A stretch of DNA of 56,103 bases. Origin: Myxococcales bacterium (GTDB lineage: Bacteria > Myxococcota_A > Polyangia > Fen-1088). The position numbers and the translations under genes are program-made. The stretch spans positions 1-56,103 of the forward strand of contig JANXXE010000069.1 in NCBI GenBank assembly GCA_025350815.1, in the 5' to 3' direction. Positions 45,330 through 54,082 of the stretch are shown piece after piece. A model generated the notes under the pieces. That model had not been told where the DNA came from and did not search any database. It was given only the letters and a program-made list of their open reading frames with translations. Each line of letters begins with the position of its first letter. Position 1 is the stretch's first letter.

Positions 45330-46202
45330 TCATGGGATCATCCCACTTGGGCCATGAACAGCTCGTGACGCTTGCTCGAACTTGCTGAACGGCTGACTGG
45401 CCGCGCCCACCTGGCCCAGCAAGTCTGCAAGCCAGTTTGGCAATGCACCCCGGGTCTTCACCTCCAGGATGCCGCCGGGGGCCGCGTGCCTCGGTCGCCC
45501 CAAGGTCTCGCGAACCAACGCGTGGTTGCGCTGCCAAAGATCGGCCGGCGGTGTGTAGTATTCCACCCCCACATCCAGGGTCACGCGCAGGCTACCTTGA
45601 TCGTCCTGCCAGGGCAGGCGCCGGTAATTCACCAGACAATCCGCCTGCATGGGCTCGCTGTAGCGGCCACAGTACGCCCCGATCTCTCGCAAGACGGCCT
45701 CACCCTCGGCGCCGTACAGCGGCCGCTGGATCTCAATCATTTCGGCGGTAACCAGACCCTGGCAGAAGAAGGCGGGTACGTCTGTTTTCGGTATGCCGAT
45801 GCGATGTTTTCCGGTCTTCGTGCCATCGCGAAACTTCAGCTCAAGCCACAGCACCGGCTGGAACCGCACGATCTGCATGGGATCGGTGGCCAACTCGGCC
45901 AGTGATGGGTGCAGGTCGTAGTATTCTTTCGCCCGCATCTTCAGATTGTGCAGCGAATCGTCCATCGCCGCCTGGTATTGCCCCCGCGACGGCGTATCGA
46001 AATAGATGGTGGTCACGAAATGGCGCGGGCGGGGCAGCCTGTTCGCGCCCTGTCCCGTGAAGCGATGGTGCGGTAGCTGCCGGGACATCGCCTCCACGAA
46101 AGGACGCAATTGCTCAGGCGCGATGAAGTACTTGGCCTCGTCGCGCTCCGACGTCATTCGACTGTCCGCCTCGCGCGCCGCCGCTGTGCTGATAGACATC
46201 AT
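45330..46202 (-). CDS. VTC-domain protein (polyphosphate polymerase-like)
   Basis: The 290-residue product has the VTC tunnel-enzyme pattern: ERDEAKYFIAPEQLRPFVEA with the EAKYF motif, TTIYFDTPSRGQY, KMRAKEYYD, VLWLELKFRDG and NYRRLPW, ending in GGILEVKTRG. Basic and acidic residues (R/K in strands, ExK) should line the tunnel for nucleotide or polyphosphate. The start is uncertain between 46202 and 46155. It sits upstream of cotH; CotH and VTC genes are a known neighbourhood pair. Confidence 0.85.
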   Translation of the reverse strand: MMSISTAAAREADSRMTSERDEAKYFIAPEQLRPFVEAMSRQLPHHRFTGQGANRLPRPRHFVTTIYFDTPSRGQYQAAMDDSLHNLKMRAKEYYDLHPSLAELATDPMQIVRFQPVLWLELKFRDGTKTGKHRIGIPKTDVPAFFCQGLVTAEMIEIQRPLYGAEGEAVLREIGAYCGRYSEPMQADCLVNYRRLPWQDDQGSLRVTLDVGVEYYTPPADLWQRNHALVRETLGRPRHAAPGGILEVKTRGALPNWLADLLGQVGAASQPFSKFEQASRAVHGPSGMIP

Positions 46203-46272
46203 ATGATCGACAAGCCCTGTGACAGACCGCGGGGCCACCTAGAGCCGTCTCGAACCCATCGATCGTTACAGC

Positions 46273-46305
46273 CACAAGGTGACGCGACAGTCACAAGGTG
46301 ACGCG
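46273..46305 (+). promoter_or_regulatory. paired direct repeats with GTCAC-AAG-GTGAC palindrome
   Basis: cacaaggtgacgcg occurs twice (46273-46286 and 46292-46305), 19 bp apart. The second copy, with the preceding gt, forms a perfect inverted repeat gtcac-aag-gtgac; the first has one mismatch. Two sites of one regulator, spaced by about two helical turns, would fit. The region lies between the divergent VTC operon and TonB receptor gene; the rest of 46203-46546 shows no gene. Confidence 0.45.
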
Positions 46306-46546
46306 CGACAAAAGGAAACGTCACGAAAAAGATCCGCAACGTTCGGGTTGTTCGAGGCGGCTTCGGCGCGCATCCATGCGAAGCAGCCTGGGGCTCCTGT
46401 GTTTTCTGGCCGACAACCCGACGGCGCCCGGGTGGTGTTCTGAGATCATCGGCCAGCCGATGGCTGACAGCGGCAGATCGCCCCAAGGAACTGTGACGTT
46501 TGGGGACCGCGGCGTCCCTGCTGGCGGGCCAGAGGTCAGCCCCACC

Positions 46547-49273
46547 ATGCTAAACAACTCACGCGTCGTATGCCTTCTTTGCCTGCTATTGCCCGCCGTT
46601 GCCCATGCGCAGGGCGGCACCGCTGGCTCCATCACGGGCAACGTGCTCGATCAGGCGGGTAACCCCATCAAGGGCGTCAAGGTCACGGTCAGCTCGGACA
46701 CCCAGATTGGCGGCTCGAAGACGGCCTACACAAACGATGAGGGCTACTTCCGCGTCCTTCAGCTGGCGCCAGGAAATTTCGATATCCGTGCCACCGCGCC
46801 GGGCCTGGCACCGTACATTCAAAAAGGCGTCATTGTCGGCATTTCCGCAGCATCCGAGGTCTCGCCGATCATGGAGGTCAAGACCACCGAGGAACAGGTC
46901 GTCGTTGTGCAGAAGGCGCCCATCATCAGCACGACCACCGCCAACGTGAAGGAGGTCTACGACGTCAACTTCATCGACTCGCTGCCGCTGGCGGCCCGCA
47001 ACCAGTCGCCGGCCAGCCTGGCGCAGACCAGCGCCGGGTCAGCCAAAAGCACGCGGATGCGCGGCGGCAGCGGCAACCAGACGATCTACACGATGGACGG
47101 CTTCAACATGTTGGGTCAGTACCCGACCTCGAAGTCCGCGGCCGCCTTTGAGTTGCAGGGCGCGGGCTACGGCGCCGACAATCCCACGGCACCTGGCGGT
47201 CTTATCAATCTTGTGACCAAGTCGGGTTCGAACAGATACGAGTATCAGTTCGAAAGCTTCGTCCAGGCGCCACAGTTGCAATACTTTCGGGATTCAACTG
47301 ATTCGCGAATCGGAGAGACCTTCGTCGGTCTCAATCCGACAATTTCGGGTCCGATCCTCAAGGATCGCCTGTGGTTTGCCATAAATTCTGAATTCAATCT
47401 GTTCTACGTCGGCCGCGACAAGGATCCGCTGGGAATTCTTCCAGACCCCCCCGCCAACCCGAAAAGCGTCGCGAAGGGTACGGCCAAACTGACCTGGCAA
47501 GTGGCGCCACGGCACAAGATTTCCGCCATCGTGAACTACGATATGGCCTGGGATTACAGCCGACGCCCCGAACTGGGTGTTACCAACGACGCCCAGGAGG
47601 ACCGTCTGGGCCGGCGCTGGTTCGGAGGTCTCATCTGGGACGCCCTTCTGACGGATAAGCTGGTGTTTCGCAGTCAGGTGGGGATGGTTGTGTGGCCCGA
47701 ACACATATTTCCGCGCCTGTGTCGGACGAACCCGAATTGCGACTTCATTCCCTCCGTCACGAACATCTACCCGCGCACCGTCTACTACAACAACAGCTCG
47801 ATTCACCAGCGGACCGATACGTCCAGCGTCGAATTGATCAATCGACTTGAATACTTTTTAGACACAAAGACATTTGGCGAACACGACCTGAAGATTGTGG
47901 ACACCTTTCGTACTGAACGCGTGGTCAATCGCACGGCGCGGCCCGGGGACATTGCCTATCAGTACAATGGCGACGTTCCGGCGCAGACCACCGAGTACTT
48001 CTCGAATGATCCGCGGTACGAACCGGCCCGATACGGGTGGAGCATAAATTCCGGATCAGCCCAGCGAAACACCCTGACCCTGGCTGATGTCTGGCGGGCC
48101 AGTCGCTACTTGACCTTCACGCCGGCCATCAGCTTGATTTACGGGCGCGCCGTCAACCAGACCGGCGATGTGGCATTGAACGGGCAGGTGTGGGCGCCCA
48201 GCATCACCGCCGCCTGGGATCCGACACACGATGGCCGGACGGTCTTGCGCGGCAGTTTCAGCTCGTATGTTGATGTCGAGACGATTGGCCTTGCGCAATT
48301 TAGCAGCGGCAGCCAGGCGTCCCGCACCTGCAAGTACAATGCGGCCAACGGACAGTTCGATTCGGGCTGTACCTTCTCGGGCGGCGTTTCGTCGAACACC
48401 TTCGGCTTGCCCTGTGGCCCCACGGGTGTCGACATCGCCGGCAAGTCCTGTCGAGAGGCCCTGCGGATCCCCCGGACCTGGGAATATACGACTGGCGGCG
48501 AGCGCGAAATCGTCGAGGGAGTCGCCCTCGCCTCTGACGTGGTCTATCGCAATTTCGCGCACCAGTACGAGCAGCGCGAGACGAACCGCATTTGGAATGC
48601 GTCGGGAACCGAGCTGGATCGCACCGGCAGTTACCGCAATGGCCGGGCCCAGACCATTTTGGATATGGGCACCCCGGATGGCGCCCACCGCACCTATCTC
48701 GGCGTGACCACCTCGTTGTCCAAACGCGAAGGAAAGTTCAGGGGGCGCGTTGCCTATACCTGGAGCTACTTGCGTGGATCGGTGGCCGACGTGTCGAACA
48801 ACGCCTACGGCGACATCGGTCCCCGCGACGTTTATTTGCTTGGTTCGTTACCGCAGGACCACAGGCACGAGGTCAAGGGTCTGCTGACCTATCAGGCGGC
48901 GGAATGGCTGAGCCTGGGAATGATCGACGTGTACTTCTCTGGAACTCCCTACAACCGGACGTTCAGAAACGCCGAGACCGGCGCCTATGACGACTATCGT
49001 GCGCGCCTGGGACAGAATCCGGGCTCGAACATCAATGACCCGACGGATGACCGCGAGCTGCGTCTGCCGGACGTCATGGAAGTGGGCCTGCAGGTCCGTG
49101 TGAACCTGCGCCCGCTCATTGGTCAGCGTCTTGAGATCTTCACCGACATCCTCAACCTTCTGGCGCTGCGTACGACCACGGGTGTCACAGAACAAGATGG
49201 ACCCCTGTTCGGTCAGCAGACCGGCCGCCTGGCGCCCTTCAGGTTGCGTGTCGGCGCCAGCGTGAAGTTCTAG
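46547..49273 (+). CDS. TonB-dependent receptor with N-terminal carboxypeptidase-regulatory-like domain
   Basis: The 908-residue product has a signal peptide (VVCLLCLLLPAVAHAQ), then a carboxypeptidase-regulatory-like domain (SITGNVLDQAGNPIKGVKVT, about residues 27-105). The plug follows, with STRMRGGSGNQTIYTMDGFN, and then a beta-barrel that ends in LRVGASVKF with a terminal Phe. It should import a bulky substrate across the outer membrane, perhaps glycan- or peptide-derived. The ATG at 46547 is preferred because it starts the signal; the frame opens at 46298. Divergent from VTC. Confidence 0.88.
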   Translation: MLNNSRVVCLLCLLLPAVAHAQGGTAGSITGNVLDQAGNPIKGVKVTVSSDTQIGGSKTAYTNDEGYFRVLQLAPGNFDIRATAPGLAPYIQKGVIVGISAASEVSPIMEVKTTEEQVVVVQKAPIISTTTANVKEVYDVNFIDSLPLAARNQSPASLAQTSAGSAKSTRMRGGSGNQTIYTMDGFNMLGQYPTSKSAAAFELQGAGYGADNPTAPGGLINLVTKSGSNRYEYQFESFVQAPQLQYFRDSTDSRIGETFVGLNPTISGPILKDRLWFAINSEFNLFYVGRDKDPLGILPDPPANPKSVAKGTAKLTWQVAPRHKISAIVNYDMAWDYSRRPELGVTNDAQEDRLGRRWFGGLIWDALLTDKLVFRSQVGMVVWPEHIFPRLCRTNPNCDFIPSVTNIYPRTVYYNNSSIHQRTDTSSVELINRLEYFLDTKTFGEHDLKIVDTFRTERVVNRTARPGDIAYQYNGDVPAQTTEYFSNDPRYEPARYGWSINSGSAQRNTLTLADVWRASRYLTFTPAISLIYGRAVNQTGDVALNGQVWAPSITAAWDPTHDGRTVLRGSFSSYVDVETIGLAQFSSGSQASRTCKYNAANGQFDSGCTFSGGVSSNTFGLPCGPTGVDIAGKSCREALRIPRTWEYTTGGEREIVEGVALASDVVYRNFAHQYEQRETNRIWNASGTELDRTGSYRNGRAQTILDMGTPDGAHRTYLGVTTSLSKREGKFRGRVAYTWSYLRGSVADVSNNAYGDIGPRDVYLLGSLPQDHRHEVKGLLTYQAAEWLSLGMIDVYFSGTPYNRTFRNAETGAYDDYRARLGQNPGSNINDPTDDRELRLPDVMEVGLQVRVNLRPLIGQRLEIFTDILNLLALRTTTGVTEQDGPLFGQQTGRLAPFRLRVGASVKF

Positions 49274-49316
49274 CCGACTCGACCCCGCGATGTCCCTGCC
49301 CGACGACATCGACGGT

Positions 49317-49336
49317 CCCCTCTGTGCCAGACGGGG
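49317..49336 (+). terminator. hairpin after the TonB receptor gene
   Basis: cccctctg-tgc-cagacgggg forms a stem with one bulged base 44 bp past the stop. No T-run is seen. The remaining intergenic sequence to 49437 shows nothing more. Confidence 0.3.
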
Positions 49337-49437
49337 GCGAAGGCTGAACAGATCGATATTACCCGCCCGTTCCCGTTGTCAAACCGATGGCGCCCGAGGC
49401 AATCAGCCGAAGCCCGCTGCGCTTTTCGCGCCGGATC

Positions 49438-50196
49438 TCAAATACCGTTGTACCAGGAGTAGCCACGCTCGGCGGCCCCCGATCCCATCCCTTTGCCAAA
49501 GCCCTTGAGACTGTCAGTTACGACGATGCGCGTGAGGTATTTGACGCTCTTGTAGCCGATGTGTCTGGGCACGCGCATTCGCAACGGCGCCCCGTGACCC
49601 GCGGGAAGGTCGCCGCCGTTCATTCCGTAGGTGACCAGCGTCTGGGGATGCAAAGCATCCTCCATATCAACGCTGTCCCACCAGTTGGGCTCGATGGACT
49701 GATAGACAACGTACCGTGCCTGCGGCGATGCGCCCACCCGATCAAGAATGTGCGACAGCGGAACCCCGGTCCACTCCGCGATGAAGGACCACCCCTCCTC
49801 GCAAGCAAGATGTGTGATCTGGTTGCGGGACGGATACGTACGAATTTCGGCGACCGAGAAGCTGCCAGGCCGCGCGACCATTCCATCGACGGCAAGCCGC
49901 CAATCCGCGAAGCCCCCCGCCTGCGATCGAACGAACCCCGGGTTGCGCGTGGCCTTTCCGTTGACGTAAGAAGGCCGTGATATCTGGTCACGGCGAAATT
50001 CGCGTGCCAGCGATCCGGCGCCGATCAACCGTTGGGCGGCATAGGTCAGGGTGTGTCCCGGCGCGTAGATCCCCGTTGCGTCCGGGGGCACCAGTCCATA
50101 TCGCGCCGCCAACCGCGAAGCCGCCGCAAGGCCGGCGATACCGGATACGGCGGTCACACCCCCAGTGATGAGCTTCCGGCGGGACAGTGCAGTCAT
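49438..50196 (-). CDS. molybdopterin-dependent oxidoreductase (sulfite oxidase/MsrP-like)
   Basis: The 252-residue product has a Tat-like N-terminus (LSRRKLITGGVTAVSGIAGL) and a sulfite-oxidase-type molybdopterin domain. The cysteine ligand of molybdenum is in THLACEEGWSFIAEWTGVPL, and YVVYQSIEPNWWDSVDMEDA and GYKSVKYLTRIVV are typical of the family. Its ATG overlaps the stop of the cytochrome gene by 4 nt. It probably receives or gives electrons through that cytochrome in the periplasm; the substrate is unknown. Confidence 0.9.
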   Translation of the reverse strand: MTALSRRKLITGGVTAVSGIAGLAAASRLAARYGLVPPDATGIYAPGHTLTYAAQRLIGAGSLAREFRRDQISRPSYVNGKATRNPGFVRSQAGGFADWRLAVDGMVARPGSFSVAEIRTYPSRNQITHLACEEGWSFIAEWTGVPLSHILDRVGASPQARYVVYQSIEPNWWDSVDMEDALHPQTLVTYGMNGGDLPAGHGAPLRMRVPRHIGYKSVKYLTRIVVTDSLKGFGKGMGSGAAERGYSWYNGI

Positions 50197-50867
50197 GACT
50201 TCTCCTTGCCCCGTACGCGCCCGGTGATCATCGCTGCCACACGGTCGATGAATCCCGCACGCCAGACCATCACGACATGTCCGAACACAAAAAACAGGAT
50301 AAGCACGGTAACGAAGAAATGAACCGTGCGCGCCGACTGCTGGCCTCCGAACGCTTCGACCGCGAAGGGGAATCGGGCCACGAACGCCGGCGCCATTGCC
50401 AAACCCGTCCAGATCATCAGCGGGAAAAACACGAAGACCACGCCGAGGTACGCGATCCGCTGAGAGGGGTTGTACGATTCGGCCGAACCGGGCGCGTCCC
50501 CACGGCCCGGCAGCAGAGTCTTGCGAAAGTGCGCGGTCACGATCCCGTGGATCGCATAGAGCAGCCCGATCCCCACCAGCAACCAGCCGGTCTGGAAGTG
50601 GAGCGAACGGCTCCATCCGTTCTGGTCTTTGAGCACGAACTTGTATGAGGTGGGCATCGAACCGCGGGACGTGGGTAGTGGCAAAATCAACAGCGGTTCC
50701 ATGTGGGTGTTGCCGGTCTCACCCCAGTACAATCTGGGGTGAGACATCAAAATGTTCGCCCCGGTGAAGATGAGAGCCAAGAAGCACAGGGCGGTCGTCC
50801 AGTGCGTCCCCCGCACAACGGCCGAGTGCCGCGTCCTCCCTGCCTCCGCGGTGCCATGGGCTGCCAT
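50193..50867 (-). CDS. cytochrome b/b6-domain membrane protein
   Basis: The 224-residue protein has about four transmembrane helices and His candidates for haem b ligation in THWTTALCFLALIFTG, LHFQTGWLLVGIGLLYAIHG and RTVHFFVTVLILFFVFGH. It resembles the gamma subunit of formate dehydrogenase or thiosulfate-reductase cytochromes. It precedes the molybdopterin gene and should pass electrons to it. No start other than 50867 was considered. Confidence 0.88.
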   Translation of the reverse strand: MAAHGTAEAGRTRHSAVVRGTHWTTALCFLALIFTGANILMSHPRLYWGETGNTHMEPLLILPLPTSRGSMPTSYKFVLKDQNGWSRSLHFQTGWLLVGIGLLYAIHGIVTAHFRKTLLPGRGDAPGSAESYNPSQRIAYLGVVFVFFPLMIWTGLAMAPAFVARFPFAVEAFGGQQSARTVHFFVTVLILFFVFGHVVMVWRAGFIDRVAAMITGRVRGKEKS

Positions 50868-50986
50868 GCCGAAAACTATGCCGCTCGCAACGGATCCTGT
50901 CGATCCTTTTGAGAACGCCGTCGGGAAACAAGCGCCACGACCCGTAGCGGGTGGGTCATGTCCGTGTCCGCCGAACGTCGCGGAAT

Positions 50987-51301
50987 TCAGCGGCGGGCCG
51001 GCTTCCGGTCTGTCCGCTGCAACGGCTTCTGGTTAGCCCGCGTCTTGCTTAGAAGCGGAAATCGTTCCGGGTGATCGACAGAATCAACCGCCAAATCGAT
51101 GTCGAGGCTGGGCCAGTAGAGGTGGTGTGAGGTCGGACGCTCAACGGTCGTGATCTGTCGAATGGTGGCGTCTTGAAACCAGGGAAACTGCTTGAACGGT
51201 ACGAACAGTTCGCGTTCGTCGAATAACAGCCAGAAGCCCCCACGAGAGACGTTGCTGACTTCAACCCTGGAACTGATCTTTCCACGCAGCGCAGATTTCA
51301 T
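50987..51301 (-). CDS. DUF2442 domain protein
   Basis: The 104-residue product has the DUF2442 pattern: VEVSNVSRGGFWLLFDEREL, FKQFPWFQDATIRQI and HHLYWPSLDIDLAVDSVDHP ERFPL. Such proteins commonly follow DUF4160 genes, as here, and the pair is suspected to be a toxin-antitoxin-like unit, which remains unproven. It overlaps the DUF4160 frame by 41 nt. The C-terminal 25 residues are basic. Confidence 0.85.
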   Translation of the reverse strand: MKSALRGKISSRVEVSNVSRGGFWLLFDERELFVPFKQFPWFQDATIRQITTVERPTSHHLYWPSLDIDLAVDSVDHPERFPLLSKTRANQKPLQRTDRKPARR

Positions 51302-51455
51302 CTTGATGCTTTCTGACGAGGCTCAGGGCCTTCGAAACCTGACGCGGAGTCAGGCCATAATTGTCCGCCATAGTGACGTCGGGTTCCAGCCGGAACTTGG
51401 CCTCGCGGTCGGCGTGCTGGACATGCACGTGGAGCCTCGGCCCCTGACGCCGCAC
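51261..51455 (-). CDS. DUF4160 domain protein, possibly N-terminally truncated
   Basis: The frame encodes 64 residues from a GTG, with LHVHVQHADREAKFRLEP, TMADNYGLTPRQVSKAL and RKHQDEICAAW, which match DUF4160. Full-length members begin with about 15-20 residues of a conserved strand before HVHV, which I cannot find in frame; the upstream sequence to 51596 is open but unlike the family. It may be a short version, use a non-standard start, or be frameshifted. It precedes DUF2442. Confidence 0.6.
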   Translation of the reverse strand: MRRQGPRLHVHVQHADREAKFRLEPDVTMADNYGLTPRQVSKALSLVRKHQDEICAAWKDQFQG

Positions 51456-51581
51456 CCCTGCAGTCCTACTATCGCGAGACGTACGGAGAGTCGAAATGAC
51501 CTTCCCTCCCGCACGACGAGATTGAGATCCTGGCCATCGGCCATCGCGGCCCGGCACACGAATTGCTTTGACCCTGGCTAC

Positions 51582-52325
51582 ATGTCGAACCGCCAACGTC
51601 TTCTCTGGAGTGCCCTTGGTTGTCTGCTGGCCCTCTTGGCAGCGCGGGACGCTGCAGCGGCCGAGTTCAAGGCCTCCGACGTCAAAGAGGCGCTGTCATT
51701 GGCCGGACCAGGAACCGTGGCAGTGATTGAGATTGCGGGCTTCCAGCCCACCGCCGAGAGCACCCGCTCGCTCACCCGCCTGGTCGAGCAAGCCGGGCGT
51801 GGTGTCGTCTCGCTGCGGTCCGCCCGGGAAGGTGCTCTCGGGGCCCCGGCGTCGATTACCGCCGCCTGCGCGAGCGCGAGAGCGCGGGTGTTGATCAGTG
51901 TCGAAACACGGACAGGTCTCGGTAGTGCCGTGACCTTCGCCCGCATATGGCAGTCGGACGGGACCTACGTCGGAGCGATCCGCGGTCAGGGGGACTGGGG
52001 TCCGAGGAGAATGACGGGCGCACTGTTGCTGGCTGTCGGCCCGCCCTCAATGGTGTACGGCTATTTTTGGCTTGTATCTCAAGCGTTTTGTGCCCTAAGC
52101 CTACTAGACCAAGCGCCGCCCTGTGGGCCGAGTTCTGCGGACAAGTACGCCGGACCCTTGATGCTAGGAGGCCTGGCCGCCAGCCTCATCGGCGCTGTCT
52201 TCATGATGCCGAACCGCATCCCACCGCGCGCCACCAGCAGTGAGGTTTCACCCGGTACGAGCGCATTTGTGGTCCCGTTCACCGAGCCGAACACGATGGG
52301 GCTGGCCGTCGTCGGGCGGTTCTAG
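51582..52325 (+). CDS. exported protein of unknown function
   Basis: The 247-residue product has a signal peptide (LLWSALGCLLALLAARDAAA), a domain of about 110 residues with VAVIEIAGFQPTAESTRSLT, and one or two C-terminal membrane segments (GPLMLGGLAASLIGAVFMMP). No family was recognised. It runs opposite to the DUF4160/DUF2442 pair, its start only about 130 bp away. Confidence 0.5.
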   Translation: MSNRQRLLWSALGCLLALLAARDAAAAEFKASDVKEALSLAGPGTVAVIEIAGFQPTAESTRSLTRLVEQAGRGVVSLRSAREGALGAPASITAACASARARVLISVETRTGLGSAVTFARIWQSDGTYVGAIRGQGDWGPRRMTGALLLAVGPPSMVYGYFWLVSQAFCALSLLDQAPPCGPSSADKYAGPLMLGGLAASLIGAVFMMPNRIPPRATSSEVSPGTSAFVVPFTEPNTMGLAVVGRF

Positions 52326-52519
52326 CGAATCGGCTGCGTGCGGTCACCATCGATGCGCTCTGGGGTGCAGTGCAAGGTCGCCCGCCAAAAATTCCGTAGC
52401 GCGAAATCGCGGGTTCGTCTCGTGTGCCAACAGATCCGCCTTGACCGCATCGTTGCGGGCCGGCCAGTGGCGGACTCGCCGTCAAGCCCCGCGTTTCCTG
52501 CCGCGCCCGATGTTAAGGT

Positions 52520-53596
52520 GTGGCCTGGATGCGCTGGCCCAGCTTGCTGGTCGGCCTTGTCGCGGCGGTGTCGCCGACGGGGCGTTCGACCCCGACACCC
52601 GCAAGCGATCCGCTGCTGCCGCTGACGGCCTTGCCCGGGGCACCGTCGCACGCCGCTGACGACAGCCGGCAGCGCGGGGTGGCGCTGGGCTTGTTTGCCG
52701 AGGATGTCAGCTTCTCGTACCGGCCGCTGCTGGCCGAAATTGCGGCGCTGGGCGCGACACACGTCGCCCTCATCGTGCCGCTTTATCAGACGCACGGGGC
52801 CTCGGTTGATCTCACCCTGCACACCCGCCTGTCCCCGTCGCTGGCGGCCACCGCCGAGGCCATCCGCATGGCGCGCCGGGAAGGCCTCGAGGTCACCGTC
52901 TTCCCCATCGTCCGTCTGGCCGCGCCGCGCAGTCCGAACGAATGGCGCGGAACCCTGGCGCCCGCCAACCTGGACAAATGGTTCGCCAGCTACGAACGGA
53001 TCCTGGGCGATCTGGCGGCGCTCGCCACCCTGACCGGCGCCAGCCGCCTGGTCATCGGCAGCGAACTGTCATCCCTCGACGGCGACGTGGGGCACTGGTC
53101 GCGGCTGATTGCGCGCATCCGCGGTGTCTTCTTTGGCACGCTGGTCTATTCCGCCAACTGGGATCATTACCGGGATGCCAGGCTTTTGGACCTGGTGGAC
53201 GAGGCCGGCGTGGTCGCGTACTTCAACTTGCGCGACAAGGATGGCGACGGTGGGGTGCCCGCCCTTGAATCGCGCTGGCGATCCCTGCGCACGGAGATCG
53301 AAACCTGGCTTGCGCCCCGCAAGCAGCCGTTTGTATTTACCGAACTTGGCTATCGCTCGCGCGCCGGCAGCACCGCCAGCCCGTGGGACGAAACCCCGGG
53401 CGGCACGGTCGACCTCGATGAACAGCGGCGGGGATTCGAGGCGTTTCGTCGCGCCTGGACCGTTCCCCCCGCCCCGGCGTTGGGTGGCCTTTATGTCTGG
53501 AACTGGTACGGCTACGGGGGCCCGACCAGCATCGGCTACACGCCGCGCGGCAAGCCGGCGGCCGACGAGGTCCGCCGCCTGCTGGAAAATCTGTAG
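52520..53596 (+). CDS. GH113-like TIM-barrel glycosidase, predicted exported
   Basis: The 358-residue product has a hydrophobic N-terminus and a TIM-barrel domain. GVALGLFAEDVSFSYRPLLA, GATHVALIVPLYQTHG, GLEVTVFPIVRL, RLVIGSELSSLDGD and FVFTELGYRSR form successive strands; the Glu in SELSS and in TELGY are candidate catalytic acids. The layout matches glycoside hydrolase family 113 (beta-mannanase-type). Start GTG 52520 or ATG 52529 are equally possible. Confidence 0.8.
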   Translation: MAWMRWPSLLVGLVAAVSPTGRSTPTPASDPLLPLTALPGAPSHAADDSRQRGVALGLFAEDVSFSYRPLLAEIAALGATHVALIVPLYQTHGASVDLTLHTRLSPSLAATAEAIRMARREGLEVTVFPIVRLAAPRSPNEWRGTLAPANLDKWFASYERILGDLAALATLTGASRLVIGSELSSLDGDVGHWSRLIARIRGVFFGTLVYSANWDHYRDARLLDLVDEAGVVAYFNLRDKDGDGGVPALESRWRSLRTEIETWLAPRKQPFVFTELGYRSRAGSTASPWDETPGGTVDLDEQRRGFEAFRRAWTVPPAPALGGLYVWNWYGYGGPTSIGYTPRGKPAADEVRRLLENL

Positions 53597-53598
53597 CG

Positions 53599-53931
53599 CT
53601 ACTTCTTGGCTGGCGCGGCTTCGTCCTTCATCAGCGCTTCCATCTTCTTGAACTTGTCCGGGCCGTCCTTGGTCAGGGCCCAGTCTTCCTCGTTCTTGTG
53701 GCACGAGTCGCATTCGACCTTCATGCCCTTTTCCTTCACCGCCTTGCTCATGGCCTTCATGACCATTTTGGCGCGCTTGATACCGCCGGCCTTGCAGGCC
53801 TTGACGATGTCGTTGTCGCCGTCCTTGGCGATCTTGCAGGCGTTGGGATCGTCGGCGGCGCGGCCGGGGCCGGCCAGGGTCGCGGTCACGAACAGTCCCA
53901 GGGTGATGGTCTTCAGGAAAGATCGAAGCAT
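53599..53931 (-). CDS. small secreted CxxCH (cytochrome-c-like) protein, paralogue
   Basis: The 110-residue product has a signal peptide and the same cysteine pattern as the protein at 2449-2772: KIAKDGDNDIVKACKAGG and CDSCHKN. The start at 53931 is preceded by AGGAGG-AACC, much like the leader of the cytochrome c peroxidase gene. It may be a monohaem carrier; haem binding is inferred from the motif. Convergent with the GH113-like gene. Confidence 0.75.
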   Translation of the reverse strand: MLRSFLKTITLGLFVTATLAGPGRAADDPNACKIAKDGDNDIVKACKAGGIKRAKMVMKAMSKAVKEKGMKVECDSCHKNEEDWALTKDGPDKFKKMEALMKDEAAPAKK

Positions 53932-54082
53932 GGTTCCTCCTCGGTGCGCTCGGTCCAAGGCCCGAATTTTTGTCACACCCGGCCGGCGCGTTCAATAAAA
54001 ACAGCGATGGGGCCGCGTGACTGTGCTGGGACGCGCGTGCGCGGGTGGTCATTCATCGCGTGGGCACAGTAAAGTGGTGCCC

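Noticed and set aside
46298-46546. Extra N-terminal sequence of the TonB receptor frame
   Set aside because: No family-like sequence; the signal peptide begins at 46547.
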